NCBI GenBank assembly: GCA_026874595.1
Contig: CM049316.1
Span: 37,185,695-37,249,694 of the forward strand
Direction: 5' to 3'
Length of the DNA stretch: 64,000 nucleotides
From: Sipunculus nudus
Taxonomy: Eukaryota; Annelida; Sipuncula; Golfingiida; Sipunculidae
Shown: in pieces, positions 23,040 through 35,425 of the stretch
Layout of the letters: each line of letters opens with the position of its first letter
Numbering within the stretch: position 1 is the stretch's first letter
Position numbers and translations under genes: made by a program
The notes under the pieces: generated by a model
What the model saw: the letters and a program-made list of their open reading frames with translations, nothing else
What the model was told of the DNA's origin: nothing
The model's database searches: none

Positions 23040-23790
23040 CCTAAATTCTGCAAAGATTAAATAAAAAATTTAATATTTTTATAACGTTAATACACAAAAC
23101 AAAAGAAGCAATTACCAGAGTATTTATGAAATTTGGAAATGTGGAAAGAGTCAATTTTTACAATAAACCAAGTTATTATAAGTTTGGGTTTGGAATGCAT
23201 GTTTTCTTCTCTCTATATAGTTTCTTAGTTATCTCATGAAAGATTCAGAAATAATGGCCCCGGGGTAGATCTCTGTGTATACATTTTTGCAGATGAAAGT
23301 GTGCAGACATGAAAATTGACTGATGTTTTCCTTTTTAACTATTTTTCATGCTAAAGTAATGTTTTGTCTATCATATCTATAGTAATTATAACTGGGGCAG
23401 GCAACCACACCCACCTCAGCCTCTTCAGCCTTCTAAGATCCTGGTAGAGCTCATTGGTCGTATGAAAATGTGACGGTTATGGCCTTGGACTTTCACAGTT
23501 TTTTCCTTGCCAATACCTTCCACGCGATGGTGTCACTGCACTCCAACACGTATCCTTCGTGTAAAATGTCAACGAATGAGCTTTAGCCTTTCACAAATAA
23601 TTGCATTTATGTTGAATGTCAATCAGGAGGACTGGAATTCATTGATATATGACATTTAATTAGCCTCATTTTTTCAGTTACTGCAGAATATACGAAAGGT
23701 GATTCCTGAATGCATGTTTAACTTACAGTTACGATGAGTTCGTATTTATAGTCTCCGCCTGGACGGTGTGCGTTCATCTCTGTTCGTGTG
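22110..23790. other. Unassigned DNA with (TA)n tract
   Basis: A 57-bp TA microsatellite lies at 22981-23037. Otherwise AT-rich, with no supported exon or recognised repeat. Confidence 0.6.
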
Positions 23791-23794
23791 AGTG

Positions 23795-24145
23795 TGTTTG
23801 GGGGGGGGGGGGTGTGCGTTTGTGCGTGTGATTGTGTGTGAAAGGGTGGGTGTGTATTTTGGTGTGGGTGTTCAAAACATAACTCGCGCAATCATAAACG
23901 GAACCTCATGAAGTCTTCAGGGCAATTCGGCAATGGATTAATGAATAGTCGGTAAGATTTTTTGTGGATCCGGGACATGGTCCGGATTGAAGAGCGCCAT
24001 CTTGGAATATTCACAAAGTCGCAGTCACTTATACACGAATGAAGCTGGGATTGTGGACCAAATAAATGGATGCAAACACAATTTTGGAGCGTCTATCCAA
24101 AGGGACCCTCCTTATGGCGGAGGCTTGCATTCCTTAGAAAGGTTT
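23795..24145 (-). repeat. Dispersed repeat with AC-rich tail (family C, copy 3)
   Basis: Reverse complement of the family C order: TAAGGAATGCAAGCCTCC, GCCATAAGGAGGGTCCC, AATCCGGACCATG, CCATTGCCGAATTGCCCTGA, then an AC-rich tail that reads as GT-rich sequence with a 13-bp G tract on the plus strand (23800-23812). Confidence 0.6.
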
Positions 24146-24980
24146 CTGGTTTGAATCGGAGATAAACAAAATGATAATTTTTATCAGAGACAGATTTCAA
24201 ATATCACTTTGTAGTTTCTGCAGTTTGAGCAATTTCGCTGTTGTTATGAAATGAATTAGACAGTAATAGTATGCATTCCAGTTGACAATGCCAGTTGACG
24301 TATCAGCCAGCGTACTATGTCACAGGGTATTGCAAAGTTTGAGCCGGAATTTGTTTTGTTATTAGCCCGCCATAACTTTTTAAAAGCCAAATCGGCCTCG
24401 TAAGCGCCCGGTTTGATGACCAAAGAGCAGGCAGGTAGATGACCGATATAACGGAAAATATCTTTTATACAAATATACTTAGCCGACGACGAATTGGTTT
24501 AAAATTAGTTGATATATCAAAGAATGGTCCTCCACCGACTCGGTCTGATCTTATTTCAATTAGCCCGACGAACCCTGCATTAATAAGCGCCCTGCCGAAA
24601 TGAAATCAATAGACTGGTCGTAATATGTAACCGCAACTGATGTGTTTTGCTAACAAACTCGCAGACAGTAGCCATGACCGGCTGTTTCTGCGACTGGTCG
24701 CGGACGCAAATGGTCGTACCTCAGGTGTGACTGGGCTTGAACAATTAATAAACTTGTGAATGCTATCCCAAGTGCATAAGGTGTGTGTGTTGGGGGAGGG
24801 TGGGGGAGGAAGGATTCATTATCAACTTACTGTAAGTTATAACTGTAATACTATAAATATATAATATACAATGTTTATTATACATTTTATTTAGCCTCTA
24901 GAGGACTTTTTTTTATTTCATTATTATTTTTAACCTACCATATATGATTCATGTAATGTATGTAATATACAATGTTCATT
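24146..24980. other. Unassigned DNA
   Basis: No supported gene or repeat family. Confidence 0.55.
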
Positions 24981-24990
24981 ATTTTTTTAG

Positions 24991-25391
24991 TGGAGGTTAC
25001 CGCCTCCATTTTTAAATTTAACTTAAGTACATACATACTTGTACATCTGCAGAATTCCATGCCGGGTTCGAGCTACGTGACAGCGCTGTATTACACGCCT
25101 TTTCTAATTTTATATCCTGGCGTTAACCAGGACCGGTACCGCGGTGTGTCCTGCACCTGCGGGACCTTGTTGCGTAATCGTTCCCATAACTGGGTCATAT
25201 CACCGAGGAGACCCCGAAAGGCGCACTCCTTTGTGAGTAAAACGCGGCCGTTGGGCACGTCCTTCCCATTAAGCCTGCAGAGCGCTCACCCTGGGTGGGG
25301 GCCGTCCATGAAAAATCTCACGGGCTCGGCTGAGATTCGACTTCACGATCTTCCGGCTTGAGTCTTGCGCTCTACCCCTGAGCCACTTTGT
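24991..25391 (-). repeat. tRNA-derived SINE, near full length (SINE-A)
   Basis: On the minus strand it starts GTGGCTCAGGGGTAGAGC (A box) and GAAGTCGAATCTCAG (B box), a clear tRNA-like Pol III promoter. A unique body of about 320 bp follows, and the element ends in TGGAGGCGGTAACCTCCA, an 18-nt palindromic tail (24991-25008). The same tail closes the copy at 54985-55188. It encodes no protein, and a partner LINE would supply reverse transcriptase. The open frame on the plus strand here is incidental. Confidence 0.8.
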
Positions 25392-25746
25392 CATTTGGAG
25401 AACTGTTTTTTATCATTATGTTAAAATAGTAAAAGAGAGTCACAGTTCGGTCCTTCCATTTCATGTTGCCTTCATGTTCCACACTGCGGGGATGGAACAC
25501 TCACTTTGGCCCTTTGGAAAAAAGTTAGATCCGCTACTGAAAATGTCATGCGAAATAAATAAGTCAAAAGAATGATTAAATGGGAGCAAAGAGATTGATA
25601 ACAAATGAGGTGAATGAAGTAATCAAAATAAATTACCGCATAGACACATACCATCCTCATATAATTGCTGCTGAAGGACATTTGATATTCATCTTTTCGG
25701 AGATTTATTGGGAATAATGAATCTTTACAGGTATATCAGTTTTAAA

Positions 25747-26585
25747 TAACCCTCGCTTCAGATAACCCCGTAAATTTGAAATAGATTTCACATTACAACC
25801 CGGGGTAACTTGAAATCAATTACCCCATATTTTTTTTTCGACTAGGCCAAAAAAAGGATGGTTCTAAGAAATCAGTGCGCGAGGGCGATTTTCTTTTACT
25901 TTTTTTGTGTGTTAAAAAAGTCATATGAGCAGGGAAAAACATAATAATAATAGAATTGTTTTGCTTAACAGGTAAATGCACGACATAAAAAAAGAAATCT
26001 TATCAAAATTTTATTTTTTTATCTTCTTGAAAGAAATGACCGAGTGGCTTGAGCCCAAAATAGGTAAGTTTCTATTGAAAATCAAAATAAAAATGTTCAT
26101 GCGGGGGTTAGAATTGACGCGCGCGGTGCCCGAGAACCATAGCTTTTCTTTTGGCCTGACCCTTCAAAACATATGCTTTTCTTGCTCTAACTTCATATCA
26201 TTACTTTATTCTGTATTAATACATAAATTAGGTTAAATCTGTGGTCATCTAAGGTTAGCATGTAATGTACGTGTAATGGGCCTTGACGAAGTGTATAGGG
26301 GTCAATATAAATAAAATTAACAAAATAATGAACATTTGCGACAACTTCATGTTACATAGATCTATTCAATCTTTTAAATTCCGTATCTGTCACGTGACAT
26401 TTTTAAAGGTATAACATGAGTTCTAAGCACGCGATTGTATCATTTAGTAAAATCAGAAAGCGGGTAGTCTGAACCGTGCGGGGGTGACCTGAAGTTAGGT
26501 TCAGACTATCCTTGGGGCTAATGTGAAACTGATTTTAGATTACGGGGAAGGGGGGTAACCTGAAATGGGGGTAACCTGAAGTCTT
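25747..26585. mobile_element. Foldback / non-autonomous DNA element (family D)
   Basis: The left arm (25747-25832) and right arm (26462-26585) are imperfect inverted repeats. Left, reverse-complemented: GGTTGTAATGTGAAATC.., TTTACGGGGTTATCTGAA; right: GGGGCTAATGTGAAACT.., ATTACGGGG..GTAACCTGAA. The right arm carries short direct repeats of GGGGGTAACCTGAA. The interior (25850-26170) recurs at 50690-50965 and in pieces near 17280-17495. Inside it, ATGACCGAGTGGCTTGAGC and, 60 bp later, GGGGTTAGAATTGACGC resemble the A and B boxes of a Leu/Ser tRNA with long variable arm, so the core may be a tRNA-derived SINE captured by the element. Confidence 0.5.
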
Positions 26586-26589
26586 TACA

Positions 26590-28280
26590 CCGTTATGTGA
26601 AAAGCAGTCGATTTAACTCCTAAAACTAGCATTAAGAATCCTGAGAGAGCACTGAAATTAACATCCCACATCAGTACATACAGGTGAAATAAACAAAACA
26701 TCAATTTTAATTAAGATTCTGAGGTAAATCCTTATGGAAAAGAATAATATCACAATCGTCGATCGTGATCATTCCGTGTAAAAAGGAGACTGCTGTATAT
26801 TATCCGGATGCCGCGTCTAGATGGAGGACGAAATCTTTTGTCATTTAACACCGGTTTTGTTAAAGGACATGAGGTTGTGTTAGAGTTTCCATTATAACAT
26901 CTAAAGTTTGGGCATCTTTTCATCTAGATTCTAATATAAAATTTAATTTAAAAATATTTAATATTTCTAAGAATCAAGAGCAGGAAAATGGGATCTATTA
27001 TATTAAATTATCTCATTCTGATATATATTTTTGGTCCGAATGAGGTGAAATTAAAACGTCACCGTTCAATCAGTCAAAAACAGACATTTGAACACAATGC
27101 CATAGTTTGACCAAATATTAAAAATACTTGCCAGACACTGCAATTATTAAGAACATATAGTCCGACAATTCATAAATCAAACATATTTTAGTAATGCAAA
27201 ATGGGATTATGGCCAATATCAACCATTATCAGTGACCTCACGCATATACAACAATGGGATCATGTGACCTATATTTAAATTAGATTAATTTTTTTCATGG
27301 TAGAAATGAAACACCAAAATCGTTCACTAAGTTTAAAATACGCAGTATTTTTTAGAAGTCTGCATTAGACATTTATAATTATGTAAAATTAACACTAATA
27401 ACTAAACTATATGTCTGCGTAGTCGTTCGCTTACCTAATACCGATGACAACACACCCGTAATCAAACTTTTATGCGTTGCACTACGATGTTACTCTTGCA
27501 CTACAATGCTGGCCCTTATATTTATGGATGGAGCTGTCTTCCCGTAAACAAAGAAATAGCTGTATGTCACAATGTGATAGGATCTTTGGAATAAAATTTT
27601 CCGAGTGGTGATCCAGATTATACGGAGCCCCTGTAGGGACATTATGCTATATTTTTTTTGTAAATATCGCGTTCTCTCGCGATCTTTTCGCGTTGGCTTG
27701 GTAACCATTCATAAGTACTGAGAAGAATAATAATTGTCATTCTTTTAGGCGTTATGTGAGCGACAATCGATCAATTAACGCTCGCAATATTGATAATGAC
27801 GGACAGTTTTTACAATTTACTTACCCGTCGCTTCAGTCATCTGTGGATCAAAATATGGGTTATTTATGAATCAATCATTTATTATTTAATGAATATTTTG
27901 AAAATTCATGTAATAATGTATAATGATATTTATTTACTTGAATATTCAATAACATTTTGTATGGCAGTAATAATAATAACACTTAACAGGTCTTATATGT
28001 TTTGCAGGATGACTGGTGGAGTATATAAAACTATATAACTAGCTGTGCCCGATTTACACAGAGAAATATGACTGCTGTGGACATTTGAACAGTTTAAAAT
28101 AATAAGACAGTAATATGCTTATTCATGTTATATACGTCTGCTTTAAAATTGTGATATTAATAATCTTTTATCTTTTTCATGAGTCAAGTTAATCTATATC
28201 ATATATTTCAATATATTTAAACGGATTGCGGTTTAATATCCTATATAATGATAAATTTACACACCGGTAACGTGTTTTAT
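26590..28280. other. Unassigned AT-rich DNA
   Basis: No gene, exon or repeat family recognised. Confidence 0.6.
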
Positions 28281-28288
28281 GAACCTAT

Positions 28289-28466
28289 AATATATATATA
28301 TATAATATATATATATATTAAACTATCAATTTAGTATTTTATGATTTTTTAATATTGACTTTAAACGATAATTATTTATCCTTATACGGTGATAATATTT
28401 AGGGATGATACATTTACTATGTATATATACATATATATATATAAATATACCATGTATATATATACC

Positions 28467-28513
<47 letters not shown>
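28289..28513. repeat. (TA)n microsatellites
   Basis: TA runs at 28289-28319 and 28421-28513, the second containing three ACCATGTATATATATA-type interruptions before a pure 45-bp run. Confidence 0.9.
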
Positions 28514-28514
<1 letters not shown>

Positions 28515-28516
<2 letters not shown>

Positions 28517-30360
28517 CTTAAAATTTCTAACGAACTGTTAATAATGATATATCTAATAATCTTTTATTGGTGATATGATAAATATAAATTTTCAATAAAT
28601 ATAATAACTGTATAACTGTGTATAATAAAGGAGAGTTGTATTTTGTATTGACTAGTCTTCTATATTTAGCATATAAAGTTAACCATATATGCTGTGCTAA
28701 TATGTTAACATGTCATTGTGTGGAACAGCCCCAGACACTACCATCACCACACCCAGCTCTAATTGGCTTATACTATTTGGTATTATTGCATCCCTTCACA
28801 AAATTACACCAGTATATATTCAACACTTTTTTGCGTCATGCTGTTAGCAGACACATCAACGAACCAAGGAGAATATATAACTTCATCCCTGGAATTATTA
28901 TAATATACAGAACTTTAATTGGAAGAAAAAGGGAAAAGTCTTGAACACCCAGGCCAAACCTATAATGCCTCGCATCGAAACATGTAACATCTAAATGAGC
29001 GGTGATCTGTCTCCAATTTTGAAAGGTTTTATTAAAATGTAGCCATTATAATTTTACGTCATTTTCGTACCATACCATGATAAGATATTTGCATCACTAT
29101 ACGATTATTTGATCAGAATGAAATCCAAGGATCTTTTGTGATCACAGTCTTTACAAAACGGACTGTTTAATCAGTTAGCCGGCAATGCTCAGTGACTGCT
29201 ACAAGGGGAAACTTAGATCCTCTCGGTCGAACAGCCCAGATTTTTGCCTATCTGGCTGGACGCGTTGACCCCCACCCCCCCCACCCCCCTCCCCCAAACC
29301 GCGCAGCCGATTGAGCTTTCGCGCATCACAGACGCTTACACCGTGTTCTTAAAAGCATGGATTTATTAAACTGAATTAAACTTGAGCAGTCTAGTTCTGT
29401 TTGTTTTCATTTCAGGTCACGTAGAAATGTGTTACAGATGTGACTGTTGTAATATTCGGTTCCCCTCACTAATAGATTTCCATTAGTGTATCACGACAGC
29501 AGCAAACTCAATCTACATATATTGCAAATAAGAAATAACATTTAGGTTTATCATTTCCGCATAATATAGCTTAATTGTACCTTGGTGCTGTATACGAGAT
29601 TATATGATATTTAGAACATCTGAAAACACTTAATTGGATCAAACTTACATTTCATATAACGTGCTGGCAATCTCGTATAACGTATACCTCTTATCTTTTA
29701 ATCTTGCATATTTCTTATTTCATTTGCCTCCACTAATGCTATCACTCTTACACTCGAGTTAGTTGAAAATAAAACACGCCTCCCAAAAGGTTATAATAAT
29801 AAAGATTTAACATTTATTATCACTCGGTATTAATTTCAATCTATCCTACAAAAAGGAGACTTTACGTTGAATTAACTCGAGTAATGAGCAAATAAGAAAT
29901 TCTAGAGAATTGGTAAGGGTAATTTTAAACATAATCACGTGGAGTGAATGACCATGGCTTTCTATGAAAGGACCATAGACTACTCGGTATTTTATTCATT
30001 TAAGGCACGTTAGCAATAGCTGATGAATATTCAGTAGGGTTTGGTATCGCCTGCAAATTTCGAATTGCAATATATCGCGATACTTACTCTCCTTCAAATA
30101 AATTCAAAATCATATTAGCCTTCCGAAAAATTCTATGGACAAGCAAACAGAAGACAGAGAAATCCTCCGGCCATAGTGTCACAAGAGACCTGTGACGTTT
30201 TTCTCATTAACTGTGGTGTTGCACTTTAAAGTGAGTATAGCAAAAATAGATGATTGTTTCTCTAAACTGATGTATATTAATATGCCGTATCATATATCAA
30301 TGTAAGCGTAAGGGAACGCAGGTGTTTTATTTGATGTCAGTTTCATTTCTGTCGTGACTC
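28515..30360. other. Unassigned AT-rich DNA
   Basis: The 108-codon frame at 28618-28944 has low-complexity, AT-driven composition and no domain. A C-rich stretch with interruptions lies at 29271-29295. Nothing else supported. Confidence 0.55.
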
Positions 30361-30369
30361 TGTGAGGAT

Positions 30370-30432
30370 TGTTTCTTGTCGAACTCGTCGAAGTTAGTCT
30401 TGTTTCTTGTTAAACTCGTCAGATCTAGTCTA
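30370..30432. repeat. 31-bp direct duplication
   Basis: TTGTTTCTTGTCGAACTCGTC and TTGTTTCTTGTTAAACTCGTC stand in tandem, about 31 bp apart, each followed by a TAGTC phrase. Confidence 0.7.
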
Positions 30433-30618
30433 GACAGTTTCCTGTAACAGCTTTGTTTGATGTAGGTTTCAGAGTCAACGCACGTGCAAGCAGGTTTTTC
30501 TCATATTCACGTGGAAGCAGGCGTGCCCATTTAATATTCATGCATTGAGCAGCAGATCTCCACAACATTGTAAGGCGATAGGCCAGGAGCATTGTCAGGA
30601 TGTATAACATAGGCAAGG

Positions 30619-30939
30619 GTATATATGCTCAGGACACCATAGATAAACCACGGTCTACCAGGTCAGCAATTAGTAGTGGCGTCTAGCAGTTTGACGGTCC
30701 AGTGAATTACAGGGATTGTCAGAGATCGACCAGCAGAGGGACGGTTTCCCCGTGTATTGAGAGTCATTGTCTGAGGGCGGCCAGTGTGGCTCACAAACGG
30801 ACCTGTGATTTATGTTTACAGATTGACTAAATAGATGACAATCATCAAACATGGTAAAGCCCAGTAACAGACCAGAGAACTATACATTCGCTGATGGTTT
30901 CGCGGTACAGTTGATTGTCTCGAGTTGTGTTATGTTCAG
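30619..30939 (+). CDS. Candidate first exon with TATA box and splice donor
   Basis: GGTATATATGC at 30619 could serve as a TATA box for a start near 30650. An ATG in good context (CAAACATGG, 30851) opens MVKPSNRPENYTFADGF.., AVQLIVSSCVMF and runs 29 codons into CAG/GTAAGG (donor at 30940), a near-perfect 5' splice site. Without splicing the frame stops at once (AGG TAA). The hydrophobic end could be part of a signal anchor. No family is recognised, and I could not choose a downstream acceptor. Chance agreement of three short signals is possible. Confidence 0.22.
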
Positions 30940-32050
30940 GTAAGGATACTGCGTGCCTTACAGACATTGTCATCGTAATACGACAGTGCATGGAGTCTTG
31001 TAGCCTATCAGTGTGAGTTTTGGCGAGCAGATTTCCAAGGAGAGACTCTGTGGTGAACCAGATATTTGTCCGGCGGAGAGAAACGCCAATGGTTATTCTT
31101 GCTAGATACAGGGACTAGGCCTAAATCAAGTCACGTGAATGACAGTCATGTGAAGCAGCAGACCAGCTTCAGTGTGAAGAGAACTCTGTGTTGTGTGCAT
31201 AAATAATACTCAGTCACGACATTATGGAACATCATCTCCTGAGAATTGTAAATTACTTTTTTGTTATATTTCATTGTTACGTTACACGTTTCAGTCAACT
31301 CAATTCCCCGTTAGAAAGAACCTGGAAGACCATTCCTTCGGGGGAACGACACATAGTGATTCGAGTATGTCCTTTATTCCATCTCAGTATTGCACGCATA
31401 AAAAAAGAAATTGCTTAAGAAAATCCCCACTGCGTGATTTATGAAATTACACCAAATAATTCCAGTTACATGGATCAAGAAAGATGTTTCCATTTATAAT
31501 TGATTACATAGGCAATATTGCTTTTACCTGTGCTGGTTTGCAGACAATCAAGTTTCAATTAACTGGTATAATGACGGCGCGTATATAAAAATATATTTTA
31601 AAACAAATTCATCATTGATTGTATATACAACATTCAGTTACATTCAGTTTTTACTCACAAAGTCCTTCCAGGAAAGACATTCATTGTATATGGTATTAAT
31701 CTTGGAAAACCAAGCGAGAGGTAATTGATTTACCAAGTGGGATAAATAGGGTTAAATGTAAATGGAACCTTGCGGTAATTATATTACACGACAGCTTGTA
31801 TAACCAAAGTAGGAAAGAGACCATGTGAAATTTAAGTGCTGAAGAAATAATACATTACCTCATACATAAATAAGATATGCAAAAATCGGCATTCCTACAA
31901 CAAAATTATATTACCCTTTACTCTCCCTAATAACTTCGGAGTTAATTAAGTTAGTATAAAATAACGTGAAATCACCCTTACATAAGCCCCCCCCCCCCTT
32001 CTCAGCTTTCTGAAAGCACCAAATCCATCCAATAAACATTATATACCATA
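30940..32050. other. Unassigned DNA
   Basis: 31190-31440 has two overlapping short open frames with no domain. A 12-bp C tract lies at 31987-31998. No feature supported. Confidence 0.5.
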
Positions 32051-32059
32051 TCTCTACAG

Positions 32060-32108
32060 ATTTTTAATATATATAGATATATAAATATATATATATTACA
32101 ATGACGAC

Positions 32109-32150
<42 letters not shown>
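32060..32150. repeat. (TA)n microsatellite
   Basis: TA-rich from 32060, with a pure run at about 32113-32150. The minus-strand open frame across it is a microsatellite artefact. Confidence 0.9.
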
Positions 32151-32154
<4 letters not shown>

Positions 32155-32155
<1 letters not shown>

Positions 32156-32985
32156 ATACTTTGATAGGCACTATACATTCTAAGAAGGTGTGCCACTGAT
32201 ATATACACATATATATGTATATACAAAATCCTGTCCGGCGTACTAATATACCTGATGTGGCGTACTTTCCGCTCGTTGTTGAGTACTGCGCCGTAAAGGA
32301 GGAGCACTACAGACATACAGCTAAACACACTGATAGTCATGCTTTCTAATCAACGATCTGAAAAATCAACAGGTAGTCTTTAAAAAGACACATAAACGTT
32401 TTTTAAGGTCGTTTGTGAAAATAATTGAGAAGAAAAATAACACAAATAATTGGAACTAGTACCGGACTATTTTCTGGGTGAATCAGTTCGTAAGTAAACA
32501 TTTTCGCTCTTTTTGGGCTTAAACGAAAATATTCCACTTCATTGCCCTGAGGATATAAGCTCACTAATTATCTTTACGCTTTTAAACGAATAACCTGGAT
32601 TCAAGTTAAATGGAAATGTTTATTACATCTCACTTGCATTTTGTTTATTAATGGAATCGATGTGTCGAAGCTATACCAGTTATTTATTTTCAAGAACATA
32701 CATCCATAAGGCGGCAGAGAATTTAAATGTTAACCTGCCCGGGGCTCAAACATACGGACAGCGTCACAAAGGCAATTACGTGGATTTTGATCAATTTAAC
32801 CATTACCGTTTTTAAAAGGTAAGTTTCCATTTAAGAAACACCAATTACGGCACTGGAAACACCCTTAAGTCATTTCTGGAAACACCCTTAAGTCATTTAC
32901 AGAATCATTCAGTAATGAAAGGATATATAAAACAAAACATGTCCAGTACATCAATTTAGGCCAGTGATTGACGGACCACGTTTAC
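32155..32985. other. Unassigned DNA with 24-bp duplication
   Basis: GAAACACCCTTAAGTCATTT occurs twice in tandem at about 32855-32900. Nothing else recognised. Confidence 0.6.
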
Positions 32986-33007
32986 TCGAATCCTTTCCTC
33001 GTCGCCA

Positions 33008-33130
33008 GTGGTAGTGGTGGGCCACCACACTGCGCAAAATCGGACTCAAAAGAGTACGACTCGTTCTACTGGTTGGGTTTTAGGGCTTCAAAATCTGAAG
33101 CCCACAATGCACCGGGGCTTCTACATACAC
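33008..33130 (-). repeat. Dispersed repeat with shared short frame (family J, copy 1)
   Basis: Reverse-complemented, it contains CTAAAACCCAACCAGTAGAA, CGAGTCGTACTCTTTTGAGT, CCGATTTTGCGCAGTGTGG. Related phrases lie at 35455-35520 and 44880-44970. The plus-strand frame reads HHTAQNRTQKSTTRS..GL and the minus-strand frame at 44971-44850 reads HTAQNRIQRTTPLFRFCGLK, so the similarity extends to translation. It also holds GTGGTGGGCCACCAC at 33015, a short palindrome. Confidence 0.45.
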
Positions 33131-33626
33131 AGATGGCTTAGGTATAAATGTAGTGAAGACGGGAATGTAGTATGTTCTAATATGTTGGATAAGAATTGTT
33201 TCAGGGAATATAATTACATAAAGATAGATTTTTTTATGTAAGGATTTGGTGGAATAAGTAATAATGTGTGAGCATGGCAGAGCCATCTGTATTCATTAGT
33301 TTATCCATCTAGTTAAAATTAGCAGGTAATTTGATAAATCGATTTTGTTTAGACGTTTGTACTTCTGGTATTAATCTTTAATACGCTTGGTGGTTGTGGC
33401 ACTCAACCGTTGTCATACAGCTCCTCGGTGTTTTGTTCAATTCTCAGAAATGCTAGGTGTTTTTTTCTGATCTGTGTCCTAATTGAGTTTTTTTACAACA
33501 TATGCTTTTGAATTTTACATTATTTCAAGAAGGGTAGCGTCATCTTGGCTGTCGGAAAACAAAGACATACAAATAGTTATCTAAATAACCAGTTTTACCA
33601 AGATACAATCTTCGTGAATAAGATGC

Positions 33627-33812
33627 ACAGCTGTGGAACCCCCGAAAGGCGCTGTTTGAGCGTGGAATACGGCCGTTTGGAACAGCCTTCTTATTAAGCC
33701 TGCAGAGCCCTGGGTGGGGCCCGACCGTAAAAAAAATCTCATGGTGTCAACTGAGATTCGAACTCCCGATCTCCCGACTGTGAGTCCTGTGTTCTATACC
33801 CCTGACCCACAG
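33627..33812 (-). repeat. SINE-A, 5' half
   Basis: On the minus strand, GTGGGTCAGGGGTATAGAAC (A box) and GGGAGTTCGAATCTCAG (B box) lead into the body shared with 24991-25391 (GCTCTGCAGGCTTAATAAG, GCCTTTCGGGG). The body is cut off near 33627 and the hairpin tail is missing. Confidence 0.75.
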
Positions 33813-33814
33813 AA

Positions 33815-34082
33815 ACCGGTACGACCACTTACTAATATGGTTATACATGTCAGGAAATCGTCGTAAGTCGATAGGCCAAAGACTGTTATTATTTATGTTA
33901 TCCGTAAATAAAAGTTGGATATTGTAAACTATAAAACAATTTATAATAAGAAGGAATTTTCCCTGGTTTCATTGTTTCTTTAGGTCCCCACGAAACTGTT
34001 AAGAGTGTGCGGTTATCCCAAATAATTATAGACATATGAATATTACTTCAAGAATATTTAACTAACGGTATATTCGCATATA

Positions 34083-34134
<52 letters not shown>

Positions 34135-35425
34135 AAAGTACGTTTAAATATTTTGAAATATCATAAAAGTTTATCTTCATGTGGGCCGTGAAAAGTTCAC
34201 TTTGATTTGCTCAAAATCTGAACAATATTGTTATTTCCGGAAACTAACAGAAATTGAATGAATAAACTCTGACTGATTTAGTGTTCTCGGGCAGATTAAA
34301 TATTTCTTTGCTTGTGAACAATATCAACCTGCGGTCAGATGTAACAATGAGAGCACTGTTTTAAGTCCGTGGTTAATTTTGTTTCATTGCCTAAAATGTA
34401 AAATGTCGTGCAATTCATCTAATAACAATAGGTCCACTGCTCTTGCTTTTGAAAGACCTTTTGTGACTGTCGAAGCACCAGCCTTTCAATTTCCAATTAA
34501 TGAACCCAACCGACTCTTCACGTAACTCCTCTTAACTCAAGGCCGGCTGTTACAATGTTATGTTTTAATGTTATATGACCTATCTTAATTAAATAAATTT
34601 AATCTGTCGCGTTCATATTACAAAAATAGTTGCCTCAACATTATGTACAAAAACCCAGGAAGTACAGAATGGTTTGGCTCGAATCATTAAAATAGTGATA
34701 TGTTTAGAAAAAAATAATCTTCGTTGCACATTTAATGACACGGTTAGTCTATAGATGTCTTAGTCTATAGTGCATGGCTTCTCCGTTCAAGTTTTTAATC
34801 ATAATTTCAAATCAATGTGATTGACTTTCTTTTTGTTTAGAACCCATGGTGAATATCAAGGATGCAGCAATTTCAAGAATCAACATATTCATATATTTTT
34901 TCTTGTCGAAAATATGTAAGGATTTTAAGGAGAGGTCCATGGCCTGTTGGTGGTACTCTGTTAAACGATTATGAAAGTAATGACATGATAAGAAATTTAA
35001 ATATTCTGAAGCTTTCTGGATTTCAGGTTTTAGATGGGCTTAGGAAATATTCCAGAATTCAGGACTTGTCATTAAAGCATTAAAGCGAATCTCTAATATT
35101 TTACCATTATGTCATTGAAGCACCAGCAGGCCTCTTCTGTTCAGTATTCCACCTAACCATCCTATCACCAGATGTCGTTTCTACTTAAAACAAACCTCTT
35201 CAAGTTAGGCACCTTTGGACGGCGTAGACTATTTGCCTCAACTGTAAAACTTCAACATTAAAATTTGTTACATTTCAATGAAACACCTTTACACTTCACT
35301 TGCATATGTAAATAATTCTTATTCCTTGAAGCTCTTACCAGAAAACACCGATGTTTATGTAATATTCCTTGAATTCTTATTCAATGCATTTGAACGGATA
35401 ACCTTACCCCCTTCACTACATTTAC
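33815..35425. other. Unassigned AT-rich DNA with (TA)n tract
   Basis: Pure TA run at 34088-34131. The rest has no supported exon or repeat family. Confidence 0.6.

Noticed and set aside
24972-25361. 129-codon plus-strand open frame
   Set aside because: Entirely within the SINE-A copy, whose tRNA-like promoter lies on the opposite strand.
32002-32340. 112-codon minus-strand open frame rich in I and Y
   Set aside because: Produced by (TA)n translation; no domain.
33015-33030. GTGGTGGGCCACCAC as a possible hAT end
   Set aside because: A short palindrome, with no partner terminus or 8-bp duplication nearby.
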